From Rhodopirellula halodulae (GTDB lineage Bacteria; Planctomycetota; Planctomycetia; Pirellulales; Pirellulaceae): DNA of 64,000 nucleotides. Within the stretch, counting starts at the first letter, position 1. The number at the start of each line of letters is the position of its first letter. The translations under genes and the position numbers were made by a program. The notes under the pieces are model-generated. The model searched no databases, was not told the DNA's origin, and saw nothing but the letters and a program-made list of their open reading frames with translations. Below, piece by piece: positions 27,112-37,268 of the stretch. The DNA lies in the NCBI RefSeq assembly GCF_020966775.1, contig NZ_JAJKFV010000011.1, positions 423,023-487,022 of the forward strand, given 5' to 3'.

Positions 27112-29430
27112 TCAACCAGTCGTTTCGGCGGGTTCTTGCGAGGACGACGCTGGTTCCGGAGCAAGCTGGGGAATGTTCTCACCCAAGAACTTGGTGTGCC
27201 CGGTTTTCACATCATACAACGCTCCGATCACCTTCACACGTCCCGCTTCCACGGCCTCGCGAATGATCCGGCTGCGTTTCAAGATTTCATCGACCGTGTG
27301 AATCACATTTTGTTCCGCGATCCGATCAACGAACGCCTCCTTCTCATCGTCCGAAAGTGTTTCCATCGCCTTCGCGGAATCATCCGGAACGCAAGGGGCA
27401 ATTTCATCAACAATCGACTGCAAGTGCTGACAACCGGTGGCTGATTCCGCCCCTTGATTCGCGGCAACCAACTGCACCGACGAGGTCACCGCTCCGCACC
27501 GGGTGTGACCGAGTACCGCCACCAATTTAACGCCCGCGACACCGACGGCGTATTCCAAACTGCCAAGCGATTTTGTGCCCACCACGTTCCCGGCAACTCG
27601 GACACTGAATATGTCACCAACGCCCAAATCAAACACCAGCTCAGTTGGCACGCGCGAATCGATGCAACTGAGAACGGCCGCCAACGGGCTTTGACCGGCC
27701 GCCGTCGCGTTGACCTGACGCCCCAAGTCTCGATTCAAGCGATCACCGCGGACAAATCGATTGTTGCCATCGTGAAGGATCTTGATGACCTGGTCCGATG
27801 TGACCATTTCCTGTTTTTCGCGAGACGTGAAATCCGAGAACTCGCTGGCGTCACTGAGTTGGTATTTCTGGCGAAAACCGGTGAGATTGACCGACACACC
27901 ACGAGCCGGCGCCACGTTGCTTTTGAAGTCACGAAGCAAACTCAACACGTCCGGATCGATGTAATCCGAACGCGACGCATCAATGACGACCTTGCTGCCG
28001 GATTTGGCTTCATTCAGAACCGAATCCAAGGCTGCTCGGTTGAGGAAACTGACTTGGTTGGACAGCTCGATGTGTGTCACATCACCGTCGACCTGAGTCT
28101 CTTTGATACGTCGAATTGGACGACGAAGGTTGCTGTTAAGGATGAACAAAATGCTGATGGCCAAACCGATCAGAATCCCAATCAACAAGTCGGTCACAAC
28201 AATTGCCACCACCGTGACAATGAACGGTGTGAACTGGTAACGGCCTTCGCTCCACATCTGATGAAAGATCTTTGGGCTGGCCAATTTGAAACCGGTCACC
28301 AACAAAATTGCCGCCAGAGCCGATAGCGGGATCAAGTTCATAATCCCCGGCAGCAAGGCGACGCTGATCAACAGCAACGCACCGTGGAAGATCGCCGACA
28401 ACTTGGTCTTCGCTCCGGCACCTACGTTGACCGAACCTCGCACAATCACGGAAGTGACCGGCAATCCACCGATCAAACCACAAACCATGTTGCCGCAACC
28501 CTGCGCCACCAATTCACGGCTGGCGGGTGAATTTCGCTTGGCCTTGTCCAACTTGTCGACCGCTTCCAAGTTCAACAGTGTTTCCAGCGAAGCGACCACC
28601 GCGATGGTGATCGCACCGACGTAGATCGCGGGATCCAACGCGCGGGTGAAATCAGGCAGACGCAAGAAACCTAAGAACTCTGAAAAGCTTTGAGCGATCG
28701 GAATCTGAACCAAGTGAGATTCACCGACTTTCCAATCATCGCTCATGCCTTGAAAGCCCATGTTGATCAGCACGCCCATCACCACAACGACCAACGGAGC
28801 CGGCATCAGCGACTTCTTCAATGCGGGGATGCGATCCCAGACGACCAAGACCGCGATCGACAACAAACCGATGCACATGGCACCAAAATGGATTTCGCCG
28901 TCAAAAATGGTCAGCAACTCAGAGAACGTGTTCTTTTCATCCGGTTGCTGAAAAGACATCTCGCCCTCCGGGTCCGTGTCGTGACCAAACACGTGGGGGA
29001 TCTGCTTCAAAATCAGAATCACCCCAATCGCAACCAACAACCCTTTGATCACGCTGGAGGGAAAGAAGGCAGACAGGGCACCACCGCGGGCGATGCCAAA
29101 TCCAATTTGAATGATCCCCGCGATAAAGACCGCCAACAGGAATGCTTCAAAGGATCCCAGCGAAGCAATCTGGGCTGCCACAATCGCGGTCAAACCTGCT
29201 GCGGGACCGCTAACACTGGTATGAGAACCACTGACCGCGGCGACCACCAAGCCGCCGACGATCCCCGCCAACAACCCGGAGAACAGGTCCGCTCCCGATG
29301 CCAGGGCAATCCCCAGACACAACGGCAGGGCAACGAGAAAAACGACCAAGCCGGAAATCAAATCCCGAAGAATCGTGCTGGGTGAAAACAAGGAGGTGCT
29401 ATCGGGTGAAGGAGCTTCTGCAGTCGACAT
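27112..29430 (-). CDS. SulP transporter fused to beta-carbonic anhydrase
   Basis: Fusion protein of 772 residues. Residues about 15-432 are a SulP anion transporter with the family motifs (SGPAAGLTAIVAAQ, ETLLNLEAVDKLDK, FHQMWSEGRYQF). About 440-530 is a reduced STAS domain. From about 545 a beta-carbonic anhydrase follows with zinc ligands Cys589, His642 and Cys645 (SCIDSR, GHTRCG) and the Asp591-Arg593 dyad, all intact. The Na-dependent bicarbonate transporter BicA belongs to the same transporter family, so bicarbonate import with on-site conversion is the likely job, but sulfate cannot be excluded. Start at 29430 has AAGGA seven to eight bases upstream. Confidence 0.93.
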   Translation of the reverse strand: MSTAEAPSPDSTSLFSPSTILRDLISGLVVFLVALPLCLGIALASGADLFSGLLAGIVGGLVVAAVSGSHTSVSGPAAGLTAIVAAQIASLGSFEAFLLAVFIAGIIQIGFGIARGGALSAFFPSSVIKGLLVAIGVILILKQIPHVFGHDTDPEGEMSFQQPDEKNTFSELLTIFDGEIHFGAMCIGLLSIAVLVVWDRIPALKKSLMPAPLVVVVMGVLINMGFQGMSDDWKVGESHLVQIPIAQSFSEFLGFLRLPDFTRALDPAIYVGAITIAVVASLETLLNLEAVDKLDKAKRNSPASRELVAQGCGNMVCGLIGGLPVTSVIVRGSVNVGAGAKTKLSAIFHGALLLISVALLPGIMNLIPLSALAAILLVTGFKLASPKIFHQMWSEGRYQFTPFIVTVVAIVVTDLLIGILIGLAISILFILNSNLRRPIRRIKETQVDGDVTHIELSNQVSFLNRAALDSVLNEAKSGSKVVIDASRSDYIDPDVLSLLRDFKSNVAPARGVSVNLTGFRQKYQLSDASEFSDFTSREKQEMVTSDQVIKILHDGNNRFVRGDRLNRDLGRQVNATAAGQSPLAAVLSCIDSRVPTELVFDLGVGDIFSVRVAGNVVGTKSLGSLEYAVGVAGVKLVAVLGHTRCGAVTSSVQLVAANQGAESATGCQHLQSIVDEIAPCVPDDSAKAMETLSDDEKEAFVDRIAEQNVIHTVDEILKRSRIIREAVEAGRVKVIGALYDVKTGHTKFLGENIPQLAPEPASSSQEPAETTG

Positions 29431-29697
29431 GGGAATATCCTTGGCAATACGAATCAGTCGCAGTGCAAGTGAGTGATGATGAAAGAAGAAATCGAAGATT
29501 GCTCGAAAGGATGCATTCCGCTCGCGCCATCATGGAATCAATTCAACGAAAGCTGATTGACCGGGGATACCACAACACCGCGCGAGTGCTGCACGCTCGG
29601 AACGGAACATCGCCCAGGGCGCACGGGAACTTCAATTGGAAGCAATTCGAGTTTGAAGAGACAAACCGAGAACAAATCGTGAAGACAGACCGGTGGC

Positions 29698-30033
29698 CTA
29701 GCAGCGCATCGGTGCAAGCGATTCGTATTGGAAGCGGTGCCCACTGGGAAGCGGATGATCATCGGACGCGATCATCAACGCTCGCACCACCAGCGCCGCA
29801 TGCGTTTCAGCTCGCAAACAACCGACCATCGTCAGACGGCCATTGGGCGAACGAAGCTTTCGCACACGCCGCTGCGAAGAACAGTGGACTCGTTCTTCGT
29901 TTTCTTCCGTTTCTGCTTGGCGGACGTTTCCCAGCACAGAACGGGAAACGACCGAGGTGACTCCGAACCCTGGCAACGCCAATAGCAACAACATGATGAG
30001 AGACATCATGCGTTGGCTGCGGCCATGCGACAT
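29698..30033 (-). CDS. small putative secreted protein
   Basis: Unrecognised protein of 111 residues from the ATG at 30033 (118 from 30054). A basic head MSHGRSQR precedes a convincing signal segment MMSLIMLLLLALPGFGVTSV; the rest is Arg-rich with two cysteines and KLRSPNGRLTMVGCLRAE. No domain recognised. It precedes the SulP gene on the same strand by 267 bases. The signal peptide and lack of a better competitor support it, but it could be spurious. Confidence 0.45.
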   Translation of the reverse strand: MSHGRSQRMMSLIMLLLLALPGFGVTSVVSRSVLGNVRQAETEENEERVHCSSQRRVRKLRSPNGRLTMVGCLRAETHAALVVRALMIASDDHPLPSGHRFQYESLAPMRC

Positions 30034-30132
30034 TGGTTGGAAGAAAATATTCAAAGCTCTCGAATCTCAATCCGAATGGACGATTCAGTGACGGAGACCA
30101 CACGCGAAACGGCGTTTTTTTGATTCTAATGG

Positions 30133-31890
30133 TCAGCGATCGACCGGCAAAGACGATTCCGACTCAACTTCCGGTTGCGGGAGGATCGACATACCGACGT
30201 ACTGAATGGTTCCATCGGTCGAGATTTCTCGCAAATGCAGCACAATTTGGTCGATTTGCAACGCCGCACCGATCTGAATGTGATCTTCGTGAAGTTTGCT
30301 TCGCACCAGTTCCTCGAGCGTCATTTCACCGTTGTCGGACAATCGCAAGTCGTAAAACTGCTCCAACTCCGCCACGCGAATGGAACCTCGCAGCGGAAAC
30401 TCCAACTCCGTTGGCAATTGCTCCGGCTGAGATCGACGCGGAGCAAACACTCGGTCCACCGCACTACGAATGCTGGGCCGCAACACAACCACCACGTGAT
30501 CACCGGGCTGCAGCATGGAACGTCCTTGGGGCAGAACCGTTTGTTCCTCGCGAACGATCAATGCGATCACAACGCCTTCGGGAAGTGCCAAATCCTTGAT
30601 CATGCAACCGGCCGCGCGAGTTCCCTCTTCGATGTAGTAATCGACGATGTCGCCGTCCACCGTTTGCAAGGAACTGATTTCCAAAGTCACCGGTGGCGGT
30701 TGATTGGCGGGCACTTCCAATCGCAGCGTCTTCGCCACGGCGGGCAACGTCCACCCTTGCACCAGCGCCGACACCAACACGACAAAGAACACGGTGTCGA
30801 AGATTACCGACGCGGCCGGAAGCCCCGCGAGCATGGGAAACGTCGCGAGCGTGATCGGGACGGCTCCCTTCAATCCCACCCAAGACAAAAACGTTAGCTC
30901 ACGAACCGAGAACCGAAACGGAATTCCGCACAAAAACACAGCCACCGGACGAGCGATGAAGATCAACACGGAAGCGATCAACAACGCCGGAACGGCCACT
31001 TCCATCAATCGACTTGGGAACGAAAGAATCCCAAGCGCGGTGAACATCAAAATCTGACACATCCACGCCAAAGCATCGTGGAAAAGCAAAATGCCCCGGT
31101 GAAAGACCGGACGTCTGTTCCCGATCACCACACCGGTCAAATAGACCGCCAAGAAACCACTGCCGCCCAGCTCCGCCGCCATCCCGAACGAAAACAATCC
31201 CAACGCGGTGGCCATCACGGGATAGAGTCCCGCAGCCTCCAAGCGAATGTGCTGCAGCACCCAAGCACCCGCCCAACCCACCGCCAATCCCATCGCGGTA
31301 CCGACGACGGCTTGATTGAGAAACAAAACCACCAATCCAAAGCCAAACGGTGTTTGCTGAGTCAGCACCTCGATCAAACCGACCGTCAGAAAAATCGCCA
31401 TCGGATCGTTCGATCCACTTTCGACTTCCAACGTGTTTGCCAATCGCGGCCGGATGTGGACACCGCCGCCTCGCAAGACGGAAAACACAACGGACGCATC
31501 GGTGGACCCAACGATGCTGCCCAGCAGCAATCCCTGCATCCAACTCAGTCCCAAGATCCACGACGCCGCCACGCCTGTGATGGCGGCGGTGACCACCACC
31601 CCGACGGTCGCCAGCATCGAAGCCGGTTTCCAGGCCGATCGAAACGCGGAATAGGGCGTGCCGATGCCGCCATTGAAAAGGATCAAACACAACGCCGTCG
31701 TCGCGAAACCATGTGCCAGCGTGTAGTCCTCGAACTCGATGCCACCAATGCCTTCTGAACCGGCCAACATGCCGATGGCCAGAAAGACCACCAAGACCGG
31801 CACGCCCATTCGCGCCGAAAACTTGTTCGACGCGATTCCCAGCAGGAGCAAGCTTCCCGCAATCAGAATGAGAGTGTCGATGGTGAACAT
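30133..31890 (-). CDS. CPA1-type K+/H+ (or Na+/H+) antiporter with TrkA-C and CorC-C domains
   Basis: Membrane protein of 585 residues from the ATG at 31890, which starts right at the first helix. About twelve helices form the exchanger; the transport-site motif ESGSNDPMAIFL is intact. A TrkA-C/RCK-C regulatory domain (about 410-490, GDIVDYYIEEGTRAAG ... LQPGDHVVVVLR) and a CorC/HlyC-associated domain (about 510-575) follow. This layout matches NhaP2/CvrA potassium-proton antiporters. Ion choice cannot be read from the sequence. Same strand as the RND operon but separated by its terminator. Confidence 0.9.
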   Translation of the reverse strand: MFTIDTLILIAGSLLLLGIASNKFSARMGVPVLVVFLAIGMLAGSEGIGGIEFEDYTLAHGFATTALCLILFNGGIGTPYSAFRSAWKPASMLATVGVVVTAAITGVAASWILGLSWMQGLLLGSIVGSTDASVVFSVLRGGGVHIRPRLANTLEVESGSNDPMAIFLTVGLIEVLTQQTPFGFGLVVLFLNQAVVGTAMGLAVGWAGAWVLQHIRLEAAGLYPVMATALGLFSFGMAAELGGSGFLAVYLTGVVIGNRRPVFHRGILLFHDALAWMCQILMFTALGILSFPSRLMEVAVPALLIASVLIFIARPVAVFLCGIPFRFSVRELTFLSWVGLKGAVPITLATFPMLAGLPAASVIFDTVFFVVLVSALVQGWTLPAVAKTLRLEVPANQPPPVTLEISSLQTVDGDIVDYYIEEGTRAAGCMIKDLALPEGVVIALIVREEQTVLPQGRSMLQPGDHVVVVLRPSIRSAVDRVFAPRRSQPEQLPTELEFPLRGSIRVAELEQFYDLRLSDNGEMTLEELVRSKLHEDHIQIGAALQIDQIVLHLREISTDGTIQYVGMSILPQPEVESESSLPVDR

Positions 31891-31983
31891 GAAATTCGCG
31901 ACTCGAAGAACAAAGAAGGATCCAACCGTTCGTTGACGCTCATCATGACGTTGGCACGGGGTTGCGTTCCAGGCCACCAACGG

Positions 31984-32019
31984 AAAAAGGCCTCGTCCGT
32001 TTTACGGCGACGAGACCTT
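31984..32019 (-). terminator. intrinsic terminator of the RND operon
   Basis: Read on the minus strand: AAGG-T-CTCGT, a CG bulge, CCG, loop TAAAA, CGG, ACGAG-G-CCTT, then a run of five T. The stem is about 13 pairs with one wobble and one bulge. It lies 50-85 bases after the RND pump stop codon and 94 bases before the antiporter start, so it separates the two units. Confidence 0.8.
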
Positions 32020-32068
32020 CAGAGAGTTCAGTGCGGGACCCACCGCAGGCGCGGCCGGAAAAGGTGGT

Positions 32069-35000
32069 TTAGGCAGCCTCGGATGACACCTGAGTTTCGA
32101 CCGCTTCCTGATCCTTTTTCGCGAATCGCCGAAGCAGCACATAGAACACCGGCGTCAGGAACAAACCAAACAAGGTTACGCCCAACATCCCGCTGAACAC
32201 CGCGGTGCCCAACACGCGACGCATCTCAAATCCGGCCCCCGTCGCAACCAGCAATGGCACCACACCCAAGATGAACGAGAACGCGGTCATCAAGATCGGA
32301 CGCAAACGCAGACGACATGCGGCGACCGCAGCATCAAAGCGATTCTTGCCCGCGTCCTCTTCGGCCTTGGCAAACTCGACGATCAAAATCGCGTTCTTAC
32401 ACGCCAATCCGATCAAAACGATGAAGCCGATCTGCGTCAAAACATTGTTGTCCATGCCACGCATCCAGACACCGGTCAGTGCGAACAGCAAACACAAGGG
32501 AACAATCAGAATGATTGCCAGTGGCAGCAGCCAGCTTTCGTACTGCGCCGCAAGAGCCAAGAACACGAACAGCACGGCCAATGGGAACAGGAACACAATC
32601 GTGTTGCCAGCTTGCTTTTCCTGGAACGCGATCTCGGTCCATTCATAACCGAATCCCGGCGGCAAATTCTTGCTCGCCAATTGTTCCATGGTCGCCAACG
32701 ACTGCCCAGTGCTGAATCCTGGCACCGTGGTGCCATTCAAGTCCGCCGCCGGAAACAAATTGAATCGCACAATTCGGTCTGGCCCGGCGGTCTGCTTCAC
32801 ATTCACAACGGAACCCAACGCCACCGAAGCCCCGCGATCGCTTCGGGTTCGAATACGAGTGATGTCGGTCGCATCGTCCCGGAACATCGGTTCGGCTTGG
32901 GCGGTGACTCGGTACGTCCGCCCCAGGAAGTTAAAATCGTTGATGTAAACCGATCCCAGGTAAACCTGCAAAGCCTCAAACACTCGGTTGACAGGGATGT
33001 CCAACATCTGAGCCTTCGTTCGGTCAACGTCGGCATACACCTGCGGCACGTTCATTCGAAGGTTGGTGAAGACCTGCATCAGTCCGGGTTGTTGGTTCGC
33101 TTCCGCTAACATGCTTTGGGCAACCTCGTTCAGCGCATCCATCCCCGCTCCACTGCGGTCCTGGACATACATTTTGAATCCGCCACCACGACCGATCCCG
33201 CGGATCGGTGGCGGGGGGATGATCAAAATCTGGGCTTCGTTGATCGACGCAACCTCGCGCCGCATGTCTGCGACGATTTCGTTGACGCCTCGATCACGTG
33301 CGGCACGTTCTTTCGCGTCTTCCAATGGCAAAAACGTCACCGCGGCGTTGGGTTTGATCGTGAACGTTGCCCCGGACAATCCCGCGATCCCAACCGCGTG
33401 TGCCACGCCGTCGATCTGCTGACCGATTTCGGCGACCTCGCGAACAACACGGTCCGTTCGCGCGAGCGAAGCACCATCGGGTAGGTTGATCGCAACAATC
33501 ACGTACCCTTGGTCTTGATCCGGAATGAACCCGGTCGGCACCATCCCAAAACTGAAACCCGTCGCCACGAGCAAAGCAACATAAAGCACGACCGAGAAAC
33601 CGGCCTTCTTCACCAAGCGACCAATCACGGAAGCATAAATATTGCTGGTGACATCGAACGTGCGATTGAACAAACGGAAGAACCATCCGAATAGCAAATC
33701 AACGATTCGTCCGATCCAGTTCTTCGGCGCATCTTTGGGACGCAACAACAACGCGCACAGTGCGGGACTGAGCGTCAGCGAAACGAACGTGGAGATCGCG
33801 GTGGAGATCGAAATCGTCAGGGCAAACTGCTGATAGAACTGACCGCTGATCCCCGGAACGAACACCGTGGGAACAAACACGGCAATCAACACCAACGTGG
33901 TTGCCACCAATGCAGAACCAACTTCGTCCATCGCCTTGTGAGTCGCCTCTCGGGCCGAATAGCCTTCCGCGATCAAACGTTCGACGTTCTCGACCACCAC
34001 AATCGCGTCATCCACCACGATCCCGATGGCGAGCACCAGCCCAAACAATGACAACGTGTTCAGCGTGACACCCAAGAACTGCATCACCGCGAACGTTCCC
34101 ACCAGCGAAATCGGAATCGCGATCACCGGGATGATCGTGGGCCGCCAACCGTGCAGGAACAAGAACACCGTCAGCACCACAAAAATCGTGGTGATGAAGA
34201 GTGTTTCAAACACCTCCGCGATCGAATCTTCCACGTAGTCCGTCGGGTTGTATGCGATCTCGTAACCGAGCCCTTGCGGGAAGTCGGCTTCCAACTCTCG
34301 CATCACCCGTTTGACTTCGTCGGCTGTGTCGACGGCGTTGGTGCCAGGCCGCTGGTAGACCAAAACGGCAATGGCCGATTTGCCATCCAAGTAACTTTGA
34401 CGCGAATAGTCTTGAGCACCCAACTCAATCCGCGCGACATCTCGCAAACGAGTGATCCGTCCGTCCTCGCCGCGTTTGACGATGATGTCACTGAACTCGT
34501 CTTCACGGATCAATCGACCTTGAGTGGTCACGTTCAATTGAAAGTCACCAACCTCGTCCGTGGGTGGCTGACCGATGACACCGGCTGCGACCTGCATGTT
34601 CTGCGCACGAATCGCCTCGACGACCTCACCGGCGGTGAGATCCACGTGGGTCATCTTTTCGATGTCCAACCAGATTCGCATTGCGTATTCGTTGCCACCA
34701 GCGATCCGGATTTCACCGACACCGTCCAAACGCATCAATGCGTCGCGCACACGTAAGAATGCGTAGTTGCTGATGTAGAGGTTGTCCCGACTTCCATCAG
34801 GCGAGTTCAGGTGAACCACCATCAGCATGTCAGGAATCTGTTTGGTGGTGGTCACACCAATTTGGCGGACCTGTTCGGGCAAACGTGACTCCGCAATCGC
34901 GACTCGGTTTTGCACCAGCACCTGGGCGTCATCCAAATCGGTGCCCAGCTTGAACGTCACCGTCAATTGCATGGTGCCATCGGAACTCGATGATGACTCC

Positions 35001-35239
35001 ATGTACAACATGTCATCGACGCCGTTCATCTCTTGTTCGATCGGCGTGGCGACGGTATCCGCAATCACTTCCGGCGTCGCACCGGGATAGCTTGCTCGCA
35101 CCAAAACCGTGGGCGGTGCCACGTTGGGATACTGCGAAACGGGCAACGTGAAATAGACGATCCCCCCGACCAAAACGATCAGAAAGGACAGCACCGACGC
35201 GAAAATTGGTCGTTCAATAAAGAAGTGTGGAAACTTCAT
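32069..35239 (-). CDS. RND efflux pump inner-membrane subunit (HAE1 family)
   Basis: Transporter of 1056 residues, the usual size for AcrB/MexB-type pumps. N-terminal FFIERPIFASVLSFLIVLVGG is the standard first helix. The proton-relay aspartates are present in GIVVDDAIVVVENVERLI, and both large periplasmic loops and the repeat helices are intact. It exports hydrophobic drugs or toxins across the envelope with an adaptor and an outer-membrane channel; no TolC homologue is in this window. Its ATG overlaps the adaptor stop by four bases. Followed by a strong terminator. Confidence 0.94.
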   Translation of the reverse strand: MKFPHFFIERPIFASVLSFLIVLVGGIVYFTLPVSQYPNVAPPTVLVRASYPGATPEVIADTVATPIEQEMNGVDDMLYMESSSSSDGTMQLTVTFKLGTDLDDAQVLVQNRVAIAESRLPEQVRQIGVTTTKQIPDMLMVVHLNSPDGSRDNLYISNYAFLRVRDALMRLDGVGEIRIAGGNEYAMRIWLDIEKMTHVDLTAGEVVEAIRAQNMQVAAGVIGQPPTDEVGDFQLNVTTQGRLIREDEFSDIIVKRGEDGRITRLRDVARIELGAQDYSRQSYLDGKSAIAVLVYQRPGTNAVDTADEVKRVMRELEADFPQGLGYEIAYNPTDYVEDSIAEVFETLFITTIFVVLTVFLFLHGWRPTIIPVIAIPISLVGTFAVMQFLGVTLNTLSLFGLVLAIGIVVDDAIVVVENVERLIAEGYSAREATHKAMDEVGSALVATTLVLIAVFVPTVFVPGISGQFYQQFALTISISTAISTFVSLTLSPALCALLLRPKDAPKNWIGRIVDLLFGWFFRLFNRTFDVTSNIYASVIGRLVKKAGFSVVLYVALLVATGFSFGMVPTGFIPDQDQGYVIVAINLPDGASLARTDRVVREVAEIGQQIDGVAHAVGIAGLSGATFTIKPNAAVTFLPLEDAKERAARDRGVNEIVADMRREVASINEAQILIIPPPPIRGIGRGGGFKMYVQDRSGAGMDALNEVAQSMLAEANQQPGLMQVFTNLRMNVPQVYADVDRTKAQMLDIPVNRVFEALQVYLGSVYINDFNFLGRTYRVTAQAEPMFRDDATDITRIRTRSDRGASVALGSVVNVKQTAGPDRIVRFNLFPAADLNGTTVPGFSTGQSLATMEQLASKNLPPGFGYEWTEIAFQEKQAGNTIVFLFPLAVLFVFLALAAQYESWLLPLAIILIVPLCLLFALTGVWMRGMDNNVLTQIGFIVLIGLACKNAILIVEFAKAEEDAGKNRFDAAVAACRLRLRPILMTAFSFILGVVPLLVATGAGFEMRRVLGTAVFSGMLGVTLFGLFLTPVFYVLLRRFAKKDQEAVETQVSSEAA

Positions 35240-36663
35240 GACGGCACCTCCGGACTGCGTGCCTCATTCATGCGATCCGCGACGGGCACTTCGGCGGGTG
35301 CGGGGGAAATCCATTCCTCTTTTGGGACGGGTTTGTACTCATCCGGCAGCCCGTCTTCGACCACTTCGATGGTGCCGTCTTTGACATTGACCTCCGCGTC
35401 AACGCGAGCTTGCATCAAACCTTCGATGACAAGACTCTCGGTGCCATCGAGTCCTTCACGAATGACACGAAGACCATCAATGATCGGTCCGGTCTCTACA
35501 CTGCGTCGCTGGATCTTTCCATCGACGACAACATAGACATATTGCGAAGACTGGTCGGTCCCGATCGCGGAATCCGGAATCAAAACCGCGTCGTGGGCTG
35601 CACTGCCGGGAATCCGCACGCGAGCGAACATGCCGGGAAACAGCATTTGGTCTTCATTGGCAAACACCGCTCGAGCACGCATGCTGGCGGTGTTCGCATC
35701 GAAGCTGTTGTCGACGAAGTCCATATGGCCATGGTGAGGAAATCCTTGTTCGTCAACCAACCCCAAGAACACTGGGTTCTTCGCCACGCGAGAGCTTTCA
35801 CGTTCACCGGATCGAGCCAAACGCTCGTACTTCAAAACGTCTTGTTCGGTCGCATCAAACACGGCATAGATGGGCTGGACCGACGTGATCGTTGTCAGCA
35901 ACGACGAGGTTGAACTGCCGCCGGCGATCAAGTTGCCTTCGGTCACGTACTTGCGACTGATGCGTCCGGTGATCGGTGCGCGAATCCGGGTGTATTGCAA
36001 ATTCAGTTTTGCAGTTTCGACACCCGCGCGAGCCACCTCAATCTCCGCTTCCGCCGTCGCAATCGCCGACTCCGCCGAGTTCAGGCTGGCTTTCACACCT
36101 TCGATGTCCGCCTTGGCTTTCAAGAACTCCGCTTCGCGATCATCCAACTCGTCTTGCGAAGACGCATTCTGTTGAACCAACCGCTGCACACGGCGATAGC
36201 GAACTTGGGCCAGATTCAACTGGGCCTCGGACTGCAACAGATTCGCTTTGGCGACTTCGGTCAACGCCTTCGCTTGCTGCAATTGTGACTCAGATTGCTG
36301 AAGCTTCGCTTGAGCCGCACTCAGCTCGGCTTCAAACGGCCGTGGGTCGATGATGAATAGCAAGTCGTCTTTGTCGACGATCTGTCCTTCATCGAAGTGG
36401 ACCGATTGCAGGTAGCCGCTCACGCGAGCTCGCACCTCGACCAAGTCGACCGCTTCCAATCGACCGGTGAAGGCATCCCATTCCACGATTTTCTTGGTCA
36501 CCGGCTTGGCGGTGGTGACCGTCGCGGGAGGCATTTCAGGTGGCCCACTGGCGTTGGGATTGCATCCGGCAACCATTACTAAGGTCGCTGAGATCAAAGC
36601 CCCGGCGGTCAGTGCCGAGGCGTTCCGACGCCTGAGCGGCATCTTCAAATCGTTCCAAATCAT
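35236..36663 (-). CDS. RND efflux adaptor (membrane fusion) lipoprotein
   Basis: Periplasmic adaptor of 475 residues. The lipobox-like end of the signal, LVMVAGC, places the lipid at a cysteine near residue 34. The lipoyl half-motif VRARVSGYLQSVHFDEGQIV, a long coiled-coil hairpin (about 95-210, rich in Q, A and E) and beta-barrel domains follow (YTRIRAPITGRISRKYVTEGNL). The ATG at 36663 overlaps the DoxX stop by four bases; one at 36642 is an alternative. The coil is that of a typical AcrA-like protein. Confidence 0.92.
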   Translation of the reverse strand: MIWNDLKMPLRRRNASALTAGALISATLVMVAGCNPNASGPPEMPPATVTTAKPVTKKIVEWDAFTGRLEAVDLVEVRARVSGYLQSVHFDEGQIVDKDDLLFIIDPRPFEAELSAAQAKLQQSESQLQQAKALTEVAKANLLQSEAQLNLAQVRYRRVQRLVQQNASSQDELDDREAEFLKAKADIEGVKASLNSAESAIATAEAEIEVARAGVETAKLNLQYTRIRAPITGRISRKYVTEGNLIAGGSSTSSLLTTITSVQPIYAVFDATEQDVLKYERLARSGERESSRVAKNPVFLGLVDEQGFPHHGHMDFVDNSFDANTASMRARAVFANEDQMLFPGMFARVRIPGSAAHDAVLIPDSAIGTDQSSQYVYVVVDGKIQRRSVETGPIIDGLRVIREGLDGTESLVIEGLMQARVDAEVNVKDGTIEVVEDGLPDEYKPVPKEEWISPAPAEVPVADRMNEARSPEVPS

Positions 36664-37121
36664 GTTGCATTCTCAGGTTGGTTGGCTGGTTCGGAGTTTC
36701 CACCGAAGAAAAGTCGATCGAGTGCGAAACGACCTGGGCCTAGCAAAGCAATTGAGGCGTAGACCAAGAGGTAGACGATGGCGAGTTCTTTCTTCTGCCA
36801 AGGATCGTCCGCGTGCACGACAAAGGCGGCGACCACCATCGTGAACGCCAAAGGCAAAGCGGCCAAACGGGTGAACAAACCCGCGATCAACAACAAAGAG
36901 CATCCCACTTCGGATGCGATCGCCATGATCAAACTGGTTTGGTGCCCCATCCCCAACGGATCGGGAAAACCTTCTGACATCTCGCTGAAGCCCTTCACTT
37001 TCGCGATGCCGTGCACCAGCATCAAAACGCTGATCCCCACGCGAAGCAGAAGCAATCCGATCGACATTGGCAACGGCGCTTCCTCGCGTGAAGCGTGAGA
37101 GGACTCTGTGGGATGTGACAT
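36660..37121 (-). CDS. DoxX family membrane protein
   Basis: Four-helix membrane protein of 153 residues: SIGLLLLRVGISVLMLVHGIAK, TSLIMAIASEVGCSLLLIAGLFTRLAALPLAFTMVVAAFVVH and a final helix LAIVYLLVYASIALLGPG. The R-x-G-x-S-x-x-x-L-x-HG and E-x-G-x-x-LLI-x-GLFTR patterns fit DoxX/YphA. Members are tied to redox and thiol stress. It lies first in the translationally coupled DoxX-adaptor-pump set and 147 bases after a MarR gene on the same strand. Confidence 0.88.
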   Translation of the reverse strand: MSHPTESSHASREEAPLPMSIGLLLLRVGISVLMLVHGIAKVKGFSEMSEGFPDPLGMGHQTSLIMAIASEVGCSLLLIAGLFTRLAALPLAFTMVVAAFVVHADDPWQKKELAIVYLLVYASIALLGPGRFALDRLFFGGNSEPANQPENAT

Positions 37122-37163
37122 GGGAAAATCAAGTTCGAGAGAGGCGAGAAGCCCGGTTCAACG

Positions 37164-37176
37164 CTCACGGAGTGAG
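37164..37176. promoter_or_regulatory. short inverted repeat upstream of DoxX
   Basis: CTCAC-GGA-GTGAG between the MarR stop and the DoxX start. A possible regulator site for the pump operon; arms are only five bases, so weak. Confidence 0.25.
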
Positions 37177-37268
37177 GCTTTATCCAAGGCTTGATGGAGG
37201 TGGGAAGGAAATGTCTTTTGAAAGGTTCAGCCTGACGCTCTAAACGTTGCGCCGGCATAATTTCGTGA

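Noticed and set aside
29298-29960. 220-codon plus-strand frame
   Set aside because: Overlaps the SulP-CA start antisense and has no domain or signal.
30102-30121. ACGC-GAAACG-GCGT followed by seven T on the plus strand
   Set aside because: Looks like a weak terminator, but the stem is only four pairs and no plus-strand gene precedes it.
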